From: Macrobrachium rosenbergii | Lineage: Eukaryota; Arthropoda; Malacostraca; Decapoda; Palaemonidae | Assembly: GCF_040412425.1 (NCBI RefSeq) | Contig: NC_089768.1 | Coordinates: 5,503,501 to 5,567,500, forward strand | DNA length: 64,000 nucleotides | Reading direction: 5' to 3' | Shown here: piece after piece, positions 1 through 13,559 of the stretch | Layout of the letters: every line of letters begins with the position of its first letter | How positions within the stretch are numbered: the first letter of the stretch is position 1 | Made by a program: the position numbers and the translations under genes | Notes under the pieces: generated by a model | What the model saw: the letters and a program-made list of their open reading frames with translations, nothing else | The model's database searches: none | Told to the model about the DNA's origin: nothing

Positions 1-922
1 GCAGCATGTATTGGTTGCTGGCTTTATCACTGAGGAGGATGGCAGGATAAGTTCCGAAGGTCAAGGGCTGACTGAACCATAGTCACCTGTCTGGAAGAAT
101 GAATTCATCTGCAGCCTTACTGCTGTCACACCGTCTTGATCGAGGTCGTCCGGTGATGGAGGATCGGCGATAGCTCGACAATGTGCAGTGGTCGTCCGGT
201 GATGGAGGATCGGCGATAGCTCGACAATGTGCAGTGGTCGTCCTTGTGGATCTTTCGCTGTTACTCCTACGAAAGGCGGATTGTTATTTGAGTTGGGCTC
301 TTATGAGTTGTAGTGCACTGACAATTATTATTATTATTGAAGGGTTTGAGTATATAATTGTGTTCAGCAAGATGGCTCTAGTGATTTATGGTGCATTATT
401 ATTTTGAAGGGCACAAGTAAGTCATTATGCTGAGTGACTATGGCTCCTATTATTATTGTTGAGATGTTACCACTGTTGTTATTATGCCTCTTATTTTTAT
501 TGCCCTGTAATGGTTATTGCCTTGCTGTATTGCCCTATTGTTGACTGCTGCTGTTAATATGTTAATTATGGTTATTTCACTAATATGGCTTATTTATTAT
601 ACTGAAGGTATTACCATCATGAGTATTGAAGTTATTTTGTATATGCCATTGATTTTCGTAATTGTTTTAATTATATTTTGAAGGTATTTTGCATATCGGA
701 GTGATTACAGTAATGTACACTGTTTTGTGAAGTCACTCTTTATTTCAGTACCCACTCAAAGTTGTAAATATGTAAAGTCTGTGTATAGAATAAATTAGGT
801 TTAAGGCTACTTTGAGTATTTTCCTTTACACCTCCTTTGGTTGTTGCAGTTCACCAGTCCATTCCAGTCTCAATATGATGTGTGGTTTAAGAACAGGTAG
901 TCACACTGAGAAGTGACTGTGA

Positions 923-926
<4 letters not shown>
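1..926 (+). repeat. T-rich LTR-like region, copy 1
   Basis: No gene is seen. The T-rich sequence ends with an AATAAA-like stretch near 789, a CTCCTTTGG segment near 832 and TTTAAGAACAGGTAG near 886. A similar order of motifs (AATAAACTAATAT, CTCCTTTG, TTTAAGAACCTGTAG) occurs at 45220-45335. I infer two diverged copies of one repeat, possibly solo LTRs with a polyadenylation signal and U5-like tail. The left end lies outside the window. No primer-binding site or flanking duplication was found, so the class is uncertain. Confidence 0.3.
145..236. repeat. 46-bp tandem duplication
   Basis: Two adjacent, essentially identical 46-bp units start at 145 and 191, beginning GTCGTCCGGTGATGG, and are followed by a partial third start. 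The perfect identity points to a recent local duplication. Confidence 0.85.

Positions 927-1015
<89 letters not shown>
927..1015. repeat. (AT)n microsatellite
   Basis: A pure AT dinucleotide run of about 90 bp abuts the left end of the palindromic element that starts at 1016. Confidence 0.98.
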
Positions 1016-1426
<411 letters not shown>

Positions 1427-2731
1427 TTTTTTTTTTCACGTTTTTACATTCCTCCCTCATACAGATAGGAAATAATTCAAATTTCTGAATAAAAGCACTC
1501 CTCATTTGAATGTTAGGCCAAACAACATGGTGGAAAAGGAGGGTTATCACTTGTTTTGAACCAAGAACGCACTCCTCTCTGCACCTGAACGGAAGCGAGT
1601 ACAATGGAACCCCTTTTGACCACTCCTGATCACGTGTCCAACAAATGACCCCTCCAGAAGCGTTATAGGCGAACCCAGGCTGTGAGGTAGATAGGAACTT
1701 ATGCTCTAAGTACTTAACAATAAGACCTATTTTTCTCCACCCTCTTTGCTGGCTGCATGACTTTTGCATATCGACCGAGGCCTACACTCCGAAATGAAAA
1801 CAACCTGGCGGAGCGTGCCCTGGACTCTTAGACCCAAGCACTCCGCTCAAACCAGCTACATGTACAGATGGGCGTCTTTCCCACCTCTCCCACTGGTGAC
1901 GAATAATCATGTTGATCAGCCGAGCCCTTACATGTTAAGCGCAAATATCTACAGGCACCAGGTACGTTGACCGCAATTAGTCAATAGGCCAGCTTCTTTC
2001 TCTCCATGAAATTCTTTTCCATTTCTCCAAGTTCAATTTTTATTCTCCTAAACAAAGCTCCCTTGCTAAACCAACCTACGAACCAAGCAGCCCATGAACC
2101 GCCCCCATGACTTGCTTCGAGACCAATCTAATTCAATTCAGTGATCAGTGCTCAATTGTTCCCTCCATAGTGCTAATTGAGGGCCAATTAACTTATGTAA
2201 CTCAAGTCGTCAATTCCTCCATAGTACATAGGTTCAAGTGAGAGGAATTATTTGTGCTAGATTGCTAATCCTGGCTTTTCTTCCAGGAGTCATCCATGCT
2301 CTGCTCAAGTTGAACCATCACCTTGTGAATCAAATCCTTAAAGAATATGGCCATCTCTGAAACAAAGAAAGTCTGGATAGCATTTCCCCCAGTTGCGCAC
2401 AAAGCCAAATACAGAAACTAATTCAAGCCTTATCATGCTTTCCAATTTGAGACGTGCTATTCACGTCATCGTGAATTCCGTGTTCTTTAATTTTGATTGC
2501 CTGTTGGACCCCCATTTCCACTTTCATTTGATTTCTTCTTGCGTAAATAAATTCTTTGTAACGTAACCCTTTATTCATTTCCCATGGTGACCTTCCATTC
2601 TTTGATCAGATTGGTAAAATAAGGTAAGTTCTTAAATTTCCCCTTCATTTTGGTTATGCCCTGTTAATCTCCTTTGGCCCCTCTGGCAGTAAAAATTCAC
2701 AAAAAACCATCTTGCATTCTTCCAAAGAGAC
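1427..2731. other. Unassigned intergenic sequence
   Basis: No domain, repeat family or RNA gene is recognised. Short open frames here show no family resemblance. Confidence 0.5.
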
Positions 2732-3574
<843 letters not shown>

Positions 3575-3659
3575 TACTCATGTTAGGGGTCAAGATGACA
3601 GGATGGTTTAGATTCCAGATTTTCAACCCCACAGTGGGGTAGTGTCATCAGTGTATATG

Positions 3660-3925
3660 GGCATTACTTACGGTTCTTTGCAGCATCTCTTTGGTCCCTA
3701 GCTGCAACCCCTTTCATTCTGTTTACTGTACCTCTATTTATATTCTCTCTCTTTCATCTTACTTTCCACCCTCCCCTAACAATTGTTTCATGGTGCAATT
3801 CCCCCCTGTTACACCTTTAGAACCTTCTTTACTCTCAGTTTCCCTTTCAGCACTGAATGACCTTATAGGTCCTAGCACTTGGCCTTTTGCCTAAATCTTA
3901 TATTCCACTTCCAATACAAGCTTTC
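3660..3925 (+). repeat. Decapod interspersed repeat (SINE-like)
   Basis: I recognise the order of segments: TTCTTTGCAGCATCTC, then a C/T-rich stretch (AGCTGCAACCCCTTTCATTC), then CTTTCAGCACTGAATGACC, TTATAGGTCCTAGCACTTGG and CCTTTTGCCTAAA. This recalls a very common shrimp/prawn interspersed repeat. A fragment in the opposite orientation occurs at 46094-46150, which proves it is repeated within the window. It is non-coding. The family name and mobilising element are not known to me. Confidence 0.6.
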
Positions 3926-3982
3926 AAAGACATACAGCCTTCTTCATCAAGTGTGGATGCAATAAGGAAATTACAGCTACAC

Positions 3983-4243
3983 TCAACTATATGTGTGTGG
4001 TCCTCCCAACATACGTTGTTTTGTTTTCCTAATACCCCGGGTGACCTGCCCATTGATCTTCAACCGCTCCTGTCCTTTCTTGCATTCTCCTTCTTCGGCG
4101 TTCCGGAGTATCTCCATCCTATCCATCATTTTGTTTATAATCTTCTTAAAGTTTCCATATATTACATCACACGTGACCTTGTCCTCAAAATTATTCCCTT
4201 CATCGTCTTCCGTAATTTTTTCATTACAGTTGATGAGGGCATT
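3983..4243 (-). other. 86-codon open stretch, unrecognised
   Basis: The minus strand is open for 86 codons from just after a TAG at 4244-4246 to a TGA at 3983-3985. The peptide is rich in Lys/Glu (for example KKIINKMMDRMEILRNAEE). It has a coding-like charge pattern but no motif I recognise. It could be a remnant of a retrotransposon ORF1 or chance. Confidence 0.2.
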
Positions 4244-4779
4244 CTATATGACCAACCTTGGTGCTTTTTTCTGCCTGTAATATATAAAATCTATCTTTTC
4301 CCAACTGATCCCACGGCTGTAATTCAGGCAATGTATGGCCAGTGCTAAGGCTCAGTTGTGGTGGCGAATGTTTTGTTTATGCTGGCTTGCTATCCCCTTG
4401 CACGATTTGCCGCTACCTCAAAAACATACCTGATCACAGTTAGCTGAAGGTGTTAGGTAAACCCCTGCTCCTCTTCTCTTCCCCTTTTGTTGGCAGTTTA
4501 CTCCTAGTTACCCTGTTCCTGATTTTATTTTCATAATTCCCAACTAATCTCATATTTTTCAGGTATTTCGTTTAAATACTTGATCATGATGCTGTTTGGA
4601 ATAGAGATACCATCTTTCTTGTTATTTACGTATATATCTTAGGGCCTTTCCCCAAAGTGGTGTTTCCTAGCCTTGCTGTGTGCCTTCTCCCACCAGTGAG
4701 TCGGGTATCCCAATTTTTTGAAAAATGCAAATAGATAGTCCAGCTAATATATTTATGGGAAGGAGCAGAGTAGGTTTAC

Positions 4780-5860
4780 ACTATGAAGATGGTGTGTAGT
4801 TCAAGAATTTGGTATGAAACGAATACGTGAAAAGTTTGAAAGTAACGGTAAAAGCCTCTATGACAGACATAGACCCAATAAAATCTTCTGACATGGTAAA
4901 GCAGCAGGTGTATGGAATGAAAGTTTCTGGGATGAATTAAAAGTTCTTATGCTGAAAGTGGAGGGTGTGTTAAAATATATATGCTAGAAATTTACTACTT
5001 AGTTGTAAAAATGGGTCTGAGACAAGGGTGCATTAGGTCCCAATGACTGTCCAACATCTTTCTGGCTACAGTGATGTGAGGAGTAAGAGACAGGACAAAT
5101 GTAGGTGCAAATTGTGGGACAAGAAAATGGGTCATGAATGGAATGTGGAATTGCTGATGTTTCTATATGACACTGTACTGACTTCGAATACAGAAGGAAA
5201 CTACAGAAGAAGGTAAAAGATAATGTGGTTGCAAGAAGAGAAAGTCGTGAGTAAATATAAGGAAGGGTAACACAATGAATGTGAATAGGAACCAGGAAGA
5301 TGGAGCAATGAATGTTAATTTGGGTGGTAAAAAAAATGGAACCAGCTGATTAGTAAAAATATTTGTTTTTAAATATAACGAATGATAGTAGGATGACAAA
5401 AGAGACCGAGTTACAGAACAGAAGAAGCAAGATAGGTAGCAGGTTGTACAAAAAGGTTGTAATTGAAGTGTGGAAGAAAAGGAAGGGAAACTGATGAGGT
5501 GATATGTTTGCATAATATATGCTGTGTAAAAAGAATTTAAAGGCAGAGAACTATGGAGATACACAGAAAATAGGTAAAAATTATTTTGTTAGTTTGATCA
5601 TGTTGAAATTACTGAGGATGATAATTTATGAAAAGCGTTTGCAAAAGCGTGTGCAATTTACAAGTGTCCAAAGAAAGGAAGAGACGACCAACAAAGGATT
5701 CGATAACTGGCGTGAAAGAGGTATTAGAAAAGCCTAAATACCCAAGTGCCATAGAGTATATGGTACGTGGTATAATATTGCTTGAGGGAAAGAAGGCTCG
5801 CTGCTTTGCTACTGTTCATTCTGTATGGGTGTGCGAAGCGGCTGGTGATGTGGTAGTTTA
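4780..5860 (+). pseudogene. Decayed non-LTR retrotransposon (RT and C-terminal tail)
   Basis: Scattered plus-strand fragments in several frames resemble a LINE ORF2. GLRQGC appears near 5010, which is the RT motif preceding the catalytic region. It is followed by KRKS-VNIRKGNTMNVN near 5240-5285. Further on, VCNLQVSKERKR with RPTKDSITGVKEVLE occurs at 5650-5735, typical of the tail after the RT domain. Many stops and frame changes separate the pieces, and no intact catalytic aspartate pair was seen. I regard it as an old, inactive copy. A related remnant seems to lie at 42790-44130. Confidence 0.5.
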
Positions 5861-6143
5861 ATTCCACCGTGGGTCCATCCATGACTGATCATTTGAAGTA
5901 TAAACGAGGCAGTGCACATTGTGCTGTTTCCCTATGGTGTCACCCTTCTTAACGAAAAGCCTCTGGTCAGCTTTGGTTAGTTCCAGTGTCTGTGATCGAA
6001 TCAATGAACCAGATACTTTGAGTGAGTCGACTGGCATCGGGCTACCACCCTCATCTCATCAAGAGAAAAAAATGAAAAGCCTACAGAACCTTGCTGATAA
6101 TCACAAGTATGACCCATCCTTCTAATGGTAAAAGAGGTTTATT

Positions 6144-6146
<3 letters not shown>

Positions 6147-6209
<63 letters not shown>

Positions 6210-6233
6210 TGCACATATGTGTGTGTGTGTGTG
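6147..6233. repeat. Compound (AT)n-(AC)n-(GT)n microsatellite
   Basis: AT run to about 6199, then (AC)5, ATGCACATAT and (GT)7. Confidence 0.97.
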
Positions 6234-6778
6234 AATATTCTTTTATGTATTTATGTATGTACCAAATAAAGTTCTGCAACAAAAAATATGCTTCTATGAA
6301 ACAGCGAGTTCATTTATGATTCAGAGCTCAATGAGAAGATAAATCGTCGGGTATTCTTTAGCTGGATCATTCACGGCGAAGACGAATAGTTTAAAGGACC
6401 GGAAAAGGCATTAACGTATTAACATAAAACTTTTCAAACTTTAGCAGTTTTTCATGCAAAGTTCATTAATTAATTATGACAGCCTGCGACACTGAAGCAT
6501 CCATAATAAGAATATTCATCATCTTTCACATTAACTATTTTCTGAAAAAGAAGCGACCCCAAAAAAGGCAAACGGACTTTGAAAATCTCTGAAAAAATTA
6601 AACTAATATGAGAAAGAGAGGAGCAGGGGAGAGAATCCACGTATCAGACAATAGGAGAAGGAGTTTTCCCGAGCAGTCATCAATCTTTGGGAGTTTTGTT
6701 AGACTAAAATCTTTATTCTCTCTTTCACCTTGATAAGCTTCACCTTCACATCGTCATCAAGATTAATCAAAGTCTGTC

Positions 6779-6780
<2 letters not shown>

Positions 6781-6832
<52 letters not shown>
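6781..6832. repeat. (GA)n microsatellite
   Basis: Perfect GA dinucleotide run of about 52 bp. Confidence 0.98.
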
Positions 6833-6834
<2 letters not shown>

Positions 6835-8957
6835 AAATGCGTTCGATGTCAACGAGTTTGAGATATGCAATGGTGCTTATTTTATTCCATTTCGCAACAA
6901 TATTACCACACAAAACCTTAGCTGGCTCTTCGTTGCCCTCGCCTATGAATAAATCAAGTGGGAGTCTGGAGAAGGTACACATAACTTGAATGATATCGAA
7001 CCTTTCGCAATTATGCCAGAAACCTTCAATTATCTCGGTGAAGAGAGAACTTCTCCTGAAAAGCTTAAATTCAACTTTTTCGTCAAAACTGAAAACACTT
7101 CGCCTTCAATAGACCATCGCATCTGCTACCTATCTATAATCCAAATGAGCTTTGATAGATGGGGCAGCTAGCAAACCCATTTGATTCACCTCCTCCTTCC
7201 CTCCCGGTGCCAAGATAATTAAACTCCTGAGAGCCCAGACTTTCCCTCTCCTCACTAAAGTTGTTTGACTGATGATTAACAACCCAATCGCCCCCCAGGG
7301 TTTTTTCTTCTTTCACTCATCAGCCATCCTTTGTCATTCAAAGTCAATTTAAATTGCTCTTCTCCGTCCATCACCAGCTCAGTACCTGAAAGACAGGTTC
7401 TACCTTTTGCTCTGCTACCTTTCCCAGGCAATTCTCCTATTCGTTTTGCATAAAATGTAATTCCCTTTCTCCTATCAACCTTCTGAGTGATTTGATTATT
7501 TCGGATTATTACTCAAGAAGCCACATTGTTCAAATTACAAAATCTACATCTAAATATATAGGAGTTGATTTCAAATGTTGTTAGTTCATGACTTTATTCT
7601 ATCAACCAAAGCTTAGTGCTCCATAGCTTGTCTTGCTTGAAGGACTGAATCTCAAATTCTGGTTGTTTCGCCATTTTCCGTTTCTCGTTAGGAAAGAAAC
7701 AAAGCTAATTACTCTGGTCAATAACTCTGCTCTTGCATATGCTCCATATACTCTTTTTAATCACTGTCTTTTTTACAGGAGCTATTTTAACCATTTTTTC
7801 GAAACTGAAAGGGAGAATTTCTGCTCCTCTTAAAATACTCACCAGGTTGGCACTTCCCACATTCCCTGCACTGTTCGAGAGGTTTTGCAGGGAATTTTCT
7901 TCCTGTTTCCATTCTCCTTATCATTATGGTATGTCATCTTTTAATAAGAGGTTGACCTATAATTTCATTCAAGATTATGCCCCTCCTTCTCCCTTCAACT
8001 TCTTTTCATGTTTCCTTCAGACCTAGGATGAAAAGGGCATTAAACTGCATGTCATATCTTCTTTATTATAAAAGCTTCTTCTTAACACTATCCATTTTTT
8101 TTTCAACAGTAAATAGCATAAAAAATAACAAAATGGAACTTATACTAAATACGTTTCCTATGTGTGCACTTCATACACTTTTAACTACACCGTAATGCCT
8201 TATCAAAGGTTAAATGGGTACATTGTATAGTAACACTTGTAAGTTATCCGCCGGCGATCAATACCTTAATGTCTGCTCTTGTTGAAAACTGATATAAAAG
8301 TCGTTCGACAGAGGTAGCTGCTCATCATTCCCTAACGAGTTTACAGCCATTTCTCTTGCCAAAAATAAATTTTAATTCCAGTATATATTTGTTTAAGCCC
8401 ACCCAACCTTTGGGGTTTTAAATAACATTTACCCCGAAATACCTATTTTCTCTTAAAGTAAGGTTCCTTGATACAGTTCATTATTATCATACTAGTCGAC
8501 AGAATTCAGTCGTTATTTCTTTCATAATAAATATATTGGCAATAAAATGAAAGGGAGATCTGATCTTACATTCATAACAGAATGAACGGTAACAACTGGT
8601 TCTAAGCATTTGGTTATGATTTGAAAGTACCACCCATTCCTAATGACACCAAATTTTTCAAATGGCCAAGACCTTCCTCAAAGGCAAAGATTCAAATTCC
8701 CTTTCCAACATCATTACCAGTTTCTTATTGCAAAAATAAACAACCGTTTTACACGTATTTGGTTCCAATTTTAAATAAAACTTTCAGCAAGAAGTTGGAA
8801 GTTTCATCTTGGTGGTTCTTCTTTAAAATTTCGATGCATATATTAGCGCAAAGCATTCATCCTAGCTCCCTCAAGTATACATCTCCTCTTACGCACAACC
8901 AAGTCAGTTTCCAAGCAACAGGAGAAAAGAATCTATAAAACTAAATAAAATCACTGT
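6833..8957. other. Unassigned AT-rich sequence
   Basis: No gene, RNA or repeat family is recognised. The longest open frame (8621-8938, plus) encodes a low-complexity-like peptide without known motifs. Confidence 0.5.
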
Positions 8958-9044
8958 GTCACGGATGTACCAAATCTTTTTTTTTTTTTTTTACACCAAC
9001 CCACGGATGTACCAAATCTGGTTTTTTTTTTTTTTTTTTTTTTT
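8955..9044. repeat. Short duplication with poly-T tracts
   Basis: CACGGATGTACCAAATCT occurs twice (about 8959 and 9002), each copy followed by a T run of 16-22. It looks like a slipped duplication around poly-T. Confidence 0.7.
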
Positions 9045-9260
9045 GACAGCGACCCCTAAGTAAATTGAATTGCAAAACAAGTGAGAGGATTTACGAAATA
9101 CAGGAAACGGTATTTTATTGCTTTGCATATGTGAATAATTTTCCAAGCATATTAGGGTATCAAAACAGGGTTTTTTAATCAGTTTTAGTAACTGCTAGAT
9201 TTCGATTAGAGCGACAACGTTTCCAGTGCGAGTTATGTTTATAAGCATCTGTAAGTAAAA

Positions 9261-9530
9261 CCTTAAGTATATCTTAGTTTAACCAGACCACTGAGCTGGT
9301 TAACAGCTCTCCTAGGGGTGGCCCGAAGGATTAGATTTATTTTTACGTGGCTAAGAAACAACTGGTTACCTAGCAACGGGACCTACAGCTTATTGTGGAA
9401 TCCGAACCACATTATGACGAGAAATGAATTTCTATCACCAGAAATAAATTCCTCTAATTCTTCATTGGCGGCTCGGAGAGTCGAACGCTGGGCCAACAGC
9501 GTGCCAGTCGAAAGCTCTACCCACCCCCCC
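9261..9530 (-). mobile_element. tRNA-derived SINE, copy 1
   Basis: This is an approximately full-length SINE in reverse orientation. On the minus strand the tRNA-like head carries a B-box-like CGTTCGACTCTCC, with an A-box-like GGTAGAGCT.. upstream. The conserved body (GGTGATAGAAATTCATTTCTC, shortened here to its shared core) and a tail ending CAGTGGTCTGGTTAAACT follow. Related copies lie at 17796-18060, 19606-19838 and 46745-47156. RNA polymerase III promoter boxes are inferred from position and consensus. No clear target duplication was found for this copy. Confidence 0.75.
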
Positions 9531-9975
9531 TAACATCACTTTATACACATTAAGGTAAAATAATGCAACTGCAGTTCAAAAACTCGATAGCAAAGTCTAT
9601 CACATACTTCGTTCACTGAAACTGCATTTGTTTATGAAAATATCAGTATATGTAATATTTCTGAATAATTACTTCGTTTGCACCAATATATCTTTAGAGT
9701 TGTTCATGCTAGCTATGTTACTACTGTTACTTTTTACTTCCCAATCTTTTGCTACGGCTTACCAACTAACTTCACTGAAGTTTTAACGTCGTGGATAAAA
9801 AATGGCTTTGGTGCATCTTTGAGACATTAATTTTATTCAGCTTGCTTCATGAATTTTTAATACATGCCTTTTTTTGTATATCGTCTCGTCAGTACTTATT
9901 GTAGTTGTCTTAGAAACATGAGAAACACTCCCCCCCAACCCCTTTGTCATGCACAAAAAGAGAAACGTTGACGGT

Positions 9976-9977
<2 letters not shown>

Positions 9978-10042
<65 letters not shown>
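9978..10042. repeat. (GA)n microsatellite
   Basis: Perfect GA dinucleotide run of about 65 bp. Confidence 0.98.
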
Positions 10043-10045
<3 letters not shown>

Positions 10046-10906
10046 GTTGGTTCTAAACTACATATTCATTTGAAAAAATTAAGTATATTTTTTTCATATG
10101 TTGCTGAAACTTGTAAAACATAAGACAGACCTAATCCTACAGGGTATGTTTCTCAGTTTCGTTTCTTCAAAGATATCTTTCTATCTTTTTTAAATATGCT
10201 TGAACCTGAAGCTGTTAACTTTATCGAAACAAGATAATTACGAACATCCAATAATCATGATAAAATCCCAGAATATCTAATTTTTACTAATCGTTTAACT
10301 ATGCTGTTACGAAAGCTACTTCCAGAACTCTGACATTTCAGGGACTACTTCATTTTACTTTTCTGTGGAAATTGCAGATCGGTCGATCAGTGAGGGAAAT
10401 GCTATTAATAATACCCTCCTTGCTGCTTACATTAAAAAGAGTTCAAAATTTGGCCAAAAAGTTACCTTTTGAGGCATGTATCACTTGACTGCTCTATCCA
10501 CAAAACATTTTCAGATTTAGCTTTTGTGGAAGCTTCTGAACTATATCTGAGTGTTTCTTACTCAACAAGGGACAAATCTCTCCCGCTTCAATGGAAGCTT
10601 CTCGGTGTAACTACGTTTTGCTGTTCTCCTTGTAAAATTCTGATCTTGGTCGATCATGATCATATTGTGGGTTATATAACTGAAGAGAATGCGTGGCTCG
10701 ACTCTAGAGCAAGCTAAAAAAAAAAAAATAATATTGTCACACCACAGTAAACAACCACTGTAAACAAGGTCTAAAAATAATGCTAACTCTCATCTTATCA
10801 AGACTGAGTTAGTGTCTATAAAAAGGTTATTGCTCATACCACCACAGCATATGATGACCAACTTCCTCCCCAGCTGAACGATTTACGTCGATCGTTAATA
10901 TGTAAC
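10043..10906. other. Unassigned AT-rich sequence
   Basis: Nothing recognisable on either strand. Confidence 0.5.
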
Positions 10907-11250
10907 CAAAAAGTTTTAAAAAATTCTAAACATGCTTTTATTAAAATGCACGAAAAAGTAAAAAATATTTTGAGACAAACCAGGATTTTCTTACAATTAA
11001 TCATGTCTACAAAAAAATAAAAAATAAAATAAAATAAAAGCGTGGGCCCAAAACATGGAAAGAAGTGTTACAAGAAAAGAAACAGATTTTCTTTTATTTC
11101 TTGTAGCAGTTCCTTCCACGTTTGGAGCCCACGCTTTTATTTTTTTTTTTTTTGTAGACATGATTAATTGTAAGATAATCCTGATGTGTCTCAAAATATT
11201 ATTTTTTAGTTTTTAGTACATTTTAATAAATGCATGTTTAAAATTTTTTC
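10907..11250. repeat. Large inverted repeat (hairpin), ~340 bp
   Basis: Two arms of about 165 bp are reverse complements with almost no spacer (centre near 11090-11100). Matching blocks include ACAATTAATCATGTCTAC (left) with GTAGACATGATTAATTGT (right), and AAAAGCGTGGGC (left) with GCCCACGCTTTT (right). The arms differ by A/T-run lengths and scattered substitutions. There is no ORF. It could be a foldback element unrelated to the copies at 1016 and 36931, or the source of a long hairpin RNA if transcribed. Confidence 0.8.
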
Positions 11251-11337
11251 AAATATTTTTTTTATTTCGTACTTTTTAGTTTTGACAGAAACTGTAACTG
11301 ATTTATGATTGTAGTTAATGAAATTGATATTAGTTTA

Positions 11338-12290
11338 CGGGGGAGGGTGAGGGATGGGGGAAGGGGAAGGGGAAAGGGAGAGAAGAGGGAAGGTGAAGGG
11401 GAATAGGAAGGTGAGGGTAAGGGGATGGAAAGGAAGTGGAGGGGAAGGGGGGAGGAGGAGAGGAAAGGAAGACGAAAGGTGAGGGGGAGGAGAAAGGAGG
11501 AGAGGAGATGGGGAAGGGGGAAGGGGAGAGGAGGGGAGGAGAGGCGAAGTGGGAGGCGTGGGGAGAGGGGGAGGGGAGGGGGAAAGGGATGGAAGAGGGA
11601 AGGGGAGGAAATGGAAGGGAGGGGGGAAGGAAACAGCTAAATTAACACTTGATCGTTTGCTCCGGAAGGGGGAGGGGAAGGGGAAGGGGAAGATAGGGAG
11701 GGGAGGGAGAGGAAGTGGAGGGGATGGAAGAGGAAGGTGAGGGGGAGGACACAGCTAAATTAACACCTGATCATGTGCTGGGGAGGGGGAGGGGGAAGGG
11801 AGGGGATGGAGGAGGGAAGGGTGAGGAGATGGAAGAGGGAAGGGGAGGAGGTAACAGCTAAATTAACATTTGATTGTATGATCCGGAAGGGGGAGGGGGA
11901 AGGGAGGGGAAGGGGGAGGGAAGAGGGAAGGGGGAGGGAAGAGGGAAGGGGAAGACATAGCTAAATAAACACTTGAGCGTGTGCTCGGAAGGGGGAGTGG
12001 GAAGCGGGTGAGAGGAAGGGGATGGAAGAGGGAAGGGGAGGGGAGGAAAGAGGATGGGAGGACACAGCTAAATTAACACTTGATCGTATGCACTGGAAGG
12101 GGGAGGTGAGGGGAGTGAAGGGGGAAGGATATGGAAGAGGGGAGGGAGGGAGAGGGGGATTGGTGGGGGAAGGGGATGGAAGTGGGAAGGGGAGGAGGAG
12201 GGACGAGGGAAGGGGAGGATAGTTAAATTAACACTTGATCGTGTGTTGGGGAAGGGGGAAGAGGATGGGAGAGGGAACGGGAGGGGTTGT
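11338..12290 (+). repeat. Purine-strand (G/A-rich) minisatellite
   Basis: Nearly 1 kb in which the plus strand is almost pure G and A (GGGAGGGGAAGG-type). It is punctuated about every 100-160 bp by a conserved non-purine island, ACAGCTAAATTAACACTTG, followed by ATCGTGTGCTCCGGAAGG. Islands lie near 11633, 11750, 11850, 11955, 12063 and 12222. Dense G runs predict G-quadruplex and triplex potential. The open frames across it are compositional artefacts rich in Gly, Arg, Glu and Lys. Confidence 0.9.
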
Positions 12291-12560
12291 ATAGAAGAGA
12301 GATCCTACCGAGTCAAAGATGTGAAAAATCTAGAGTTTCATAGAAATCCTGAGATACTGGGAGAGGTCACTGTAAGGTCACTAGAAGTCACTGCTGACCT
12401 ACTGATCATGTAAGGTTGTACTGTCACCGGGACTGAGTAACCATGCAAAATTTCAAGTCCACTGGACAAAGGGAACAGGTCGAAAATAAGGTTACAAGAT
12501 TTGAGGATAGACAGACAGACAGATGCAGAAGTCAAGTTAAATAAAAGCATGTAAAAACGG
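12291..12560. repeat. Probable old repeat fragment
   Basis: AAATTTCAAGTCCACTGGAC followed by AAGGGAACAGGTCGAAAATA and AGACAGACAGACAGA resembles phrases common in invertebrate dispersed repeats. No coding motif is present and the class is unassigned. Confidence 0.25.
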
Positions 12561-12587
12561 TTTGGTCCTGATCAGATCCATTATCAC

Positions 12588-12670
12588 TCTTATTATTCAG
12601 AAGATGAACCCTAATCATATGGAACCTATCCACATCAGGCCTGAAAGTGCCATTAAACTGAAATTCAAGC
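12588..12670 (-). mobile_element. 3'-terminal fragment of LINE (same family as 20690-21976)
   Basis: The reverse complement of this segment matches the 3' end of the LINE ending at 21976. The shared order is a TTGAATTTCA-like block, a GGC(C/A)C block, CATATGAT/AATAGGG and a short AAT run. Only the 3' terminus is present, as expected for a severely 5'-truncated LINE insertion. It carries just two or three AAT units against about thirty in the longer copy. Confidence 0.55.
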
Positions 12671-13474
12671 TGACAAAGAAAATTTTGTTCACTTAGCAAA
12701 ACGCACAGTAGAGATCGGTTATTAGAAAAAAAGATAGTTGCGTCTATCTGTTTGGGCCACCTGCATCTGATAATACGAGCAGTCTTGAGGGAGCAGTGGG
12801 TTCTTCAAGCCATAGTGTTGGCAGTGGGGTTGTAGACAATTGTGTGGTGTGGTGGATTCCAGACTGGTCCATATCTCACAAATGATGGCTGGTCCTTAAC
12901 TGGTATATCATAGCAGCTGACTCAGCCATTCAGAAGCTCCCTGGCACGGATTTGAGGTTGCGTCCAACTCTGGCATTGCTTCTGGCCGTCACAAGGAGCA
13001 CTACTGTCCAAGTTGCCCGGTTATCTAGTTTCGACGAAACCAGAATAAAATAAAATGTTGAATTTGAAACTAATCTGTGACTGAAAAACAGATCAAGGTA
13101 AAGAAACAAAGAAAAAACCGCGAAATAAATCACTAACCACTAGGCATACCTACCTACCTAAGAAGTTTTAGCGAAGTCAAGGAAAAATGTCTTGACCTTC
13201 AAAATAGTATCCTAAGCGCAAAGTATCTACTTTCTAAAGACCAGAGACTTTTGTCATAGTTACTCCGAGAATAAATTTGCAAAATAGCTATCTAAATACA
13301 GACCAGTGTCACTGAAAAATAAGTTCAGGTCAAACAAATTTTCGATGATATAATCACCAGCGCACACTTCATCATAAAGAGATTTACGATGAGGCAGCAA
13401 AGGCTTGTTTGAATATGTTATATACAACAGCAACCAATTTATTTTTTATAGAGTCGAGTCCGAGGAAGAGGATG

Positions 13475-13475
<1 letters not shown>

Positions 13476-13556
<81 letters not shown>
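13476..13556. repeat. (GT)n microsatellite
   Basis: Perfect GT run of about 80 bp. Confidence 0.98.

Positions 13557-13559
<3 letters not shown>

Noticed and set aside
8621..8938. 105-codon plus-strand open frame
   Set aside because: No recognised motif and a composition like the surrounding AT-rich DNA. Starting codon and context give no support.
11425..12222. Arg/Gly/Glu-rich plus-strand frames
   Set aside because: Artefact of purine-only sequence, which contains few stop codons. Several frames are open at once.
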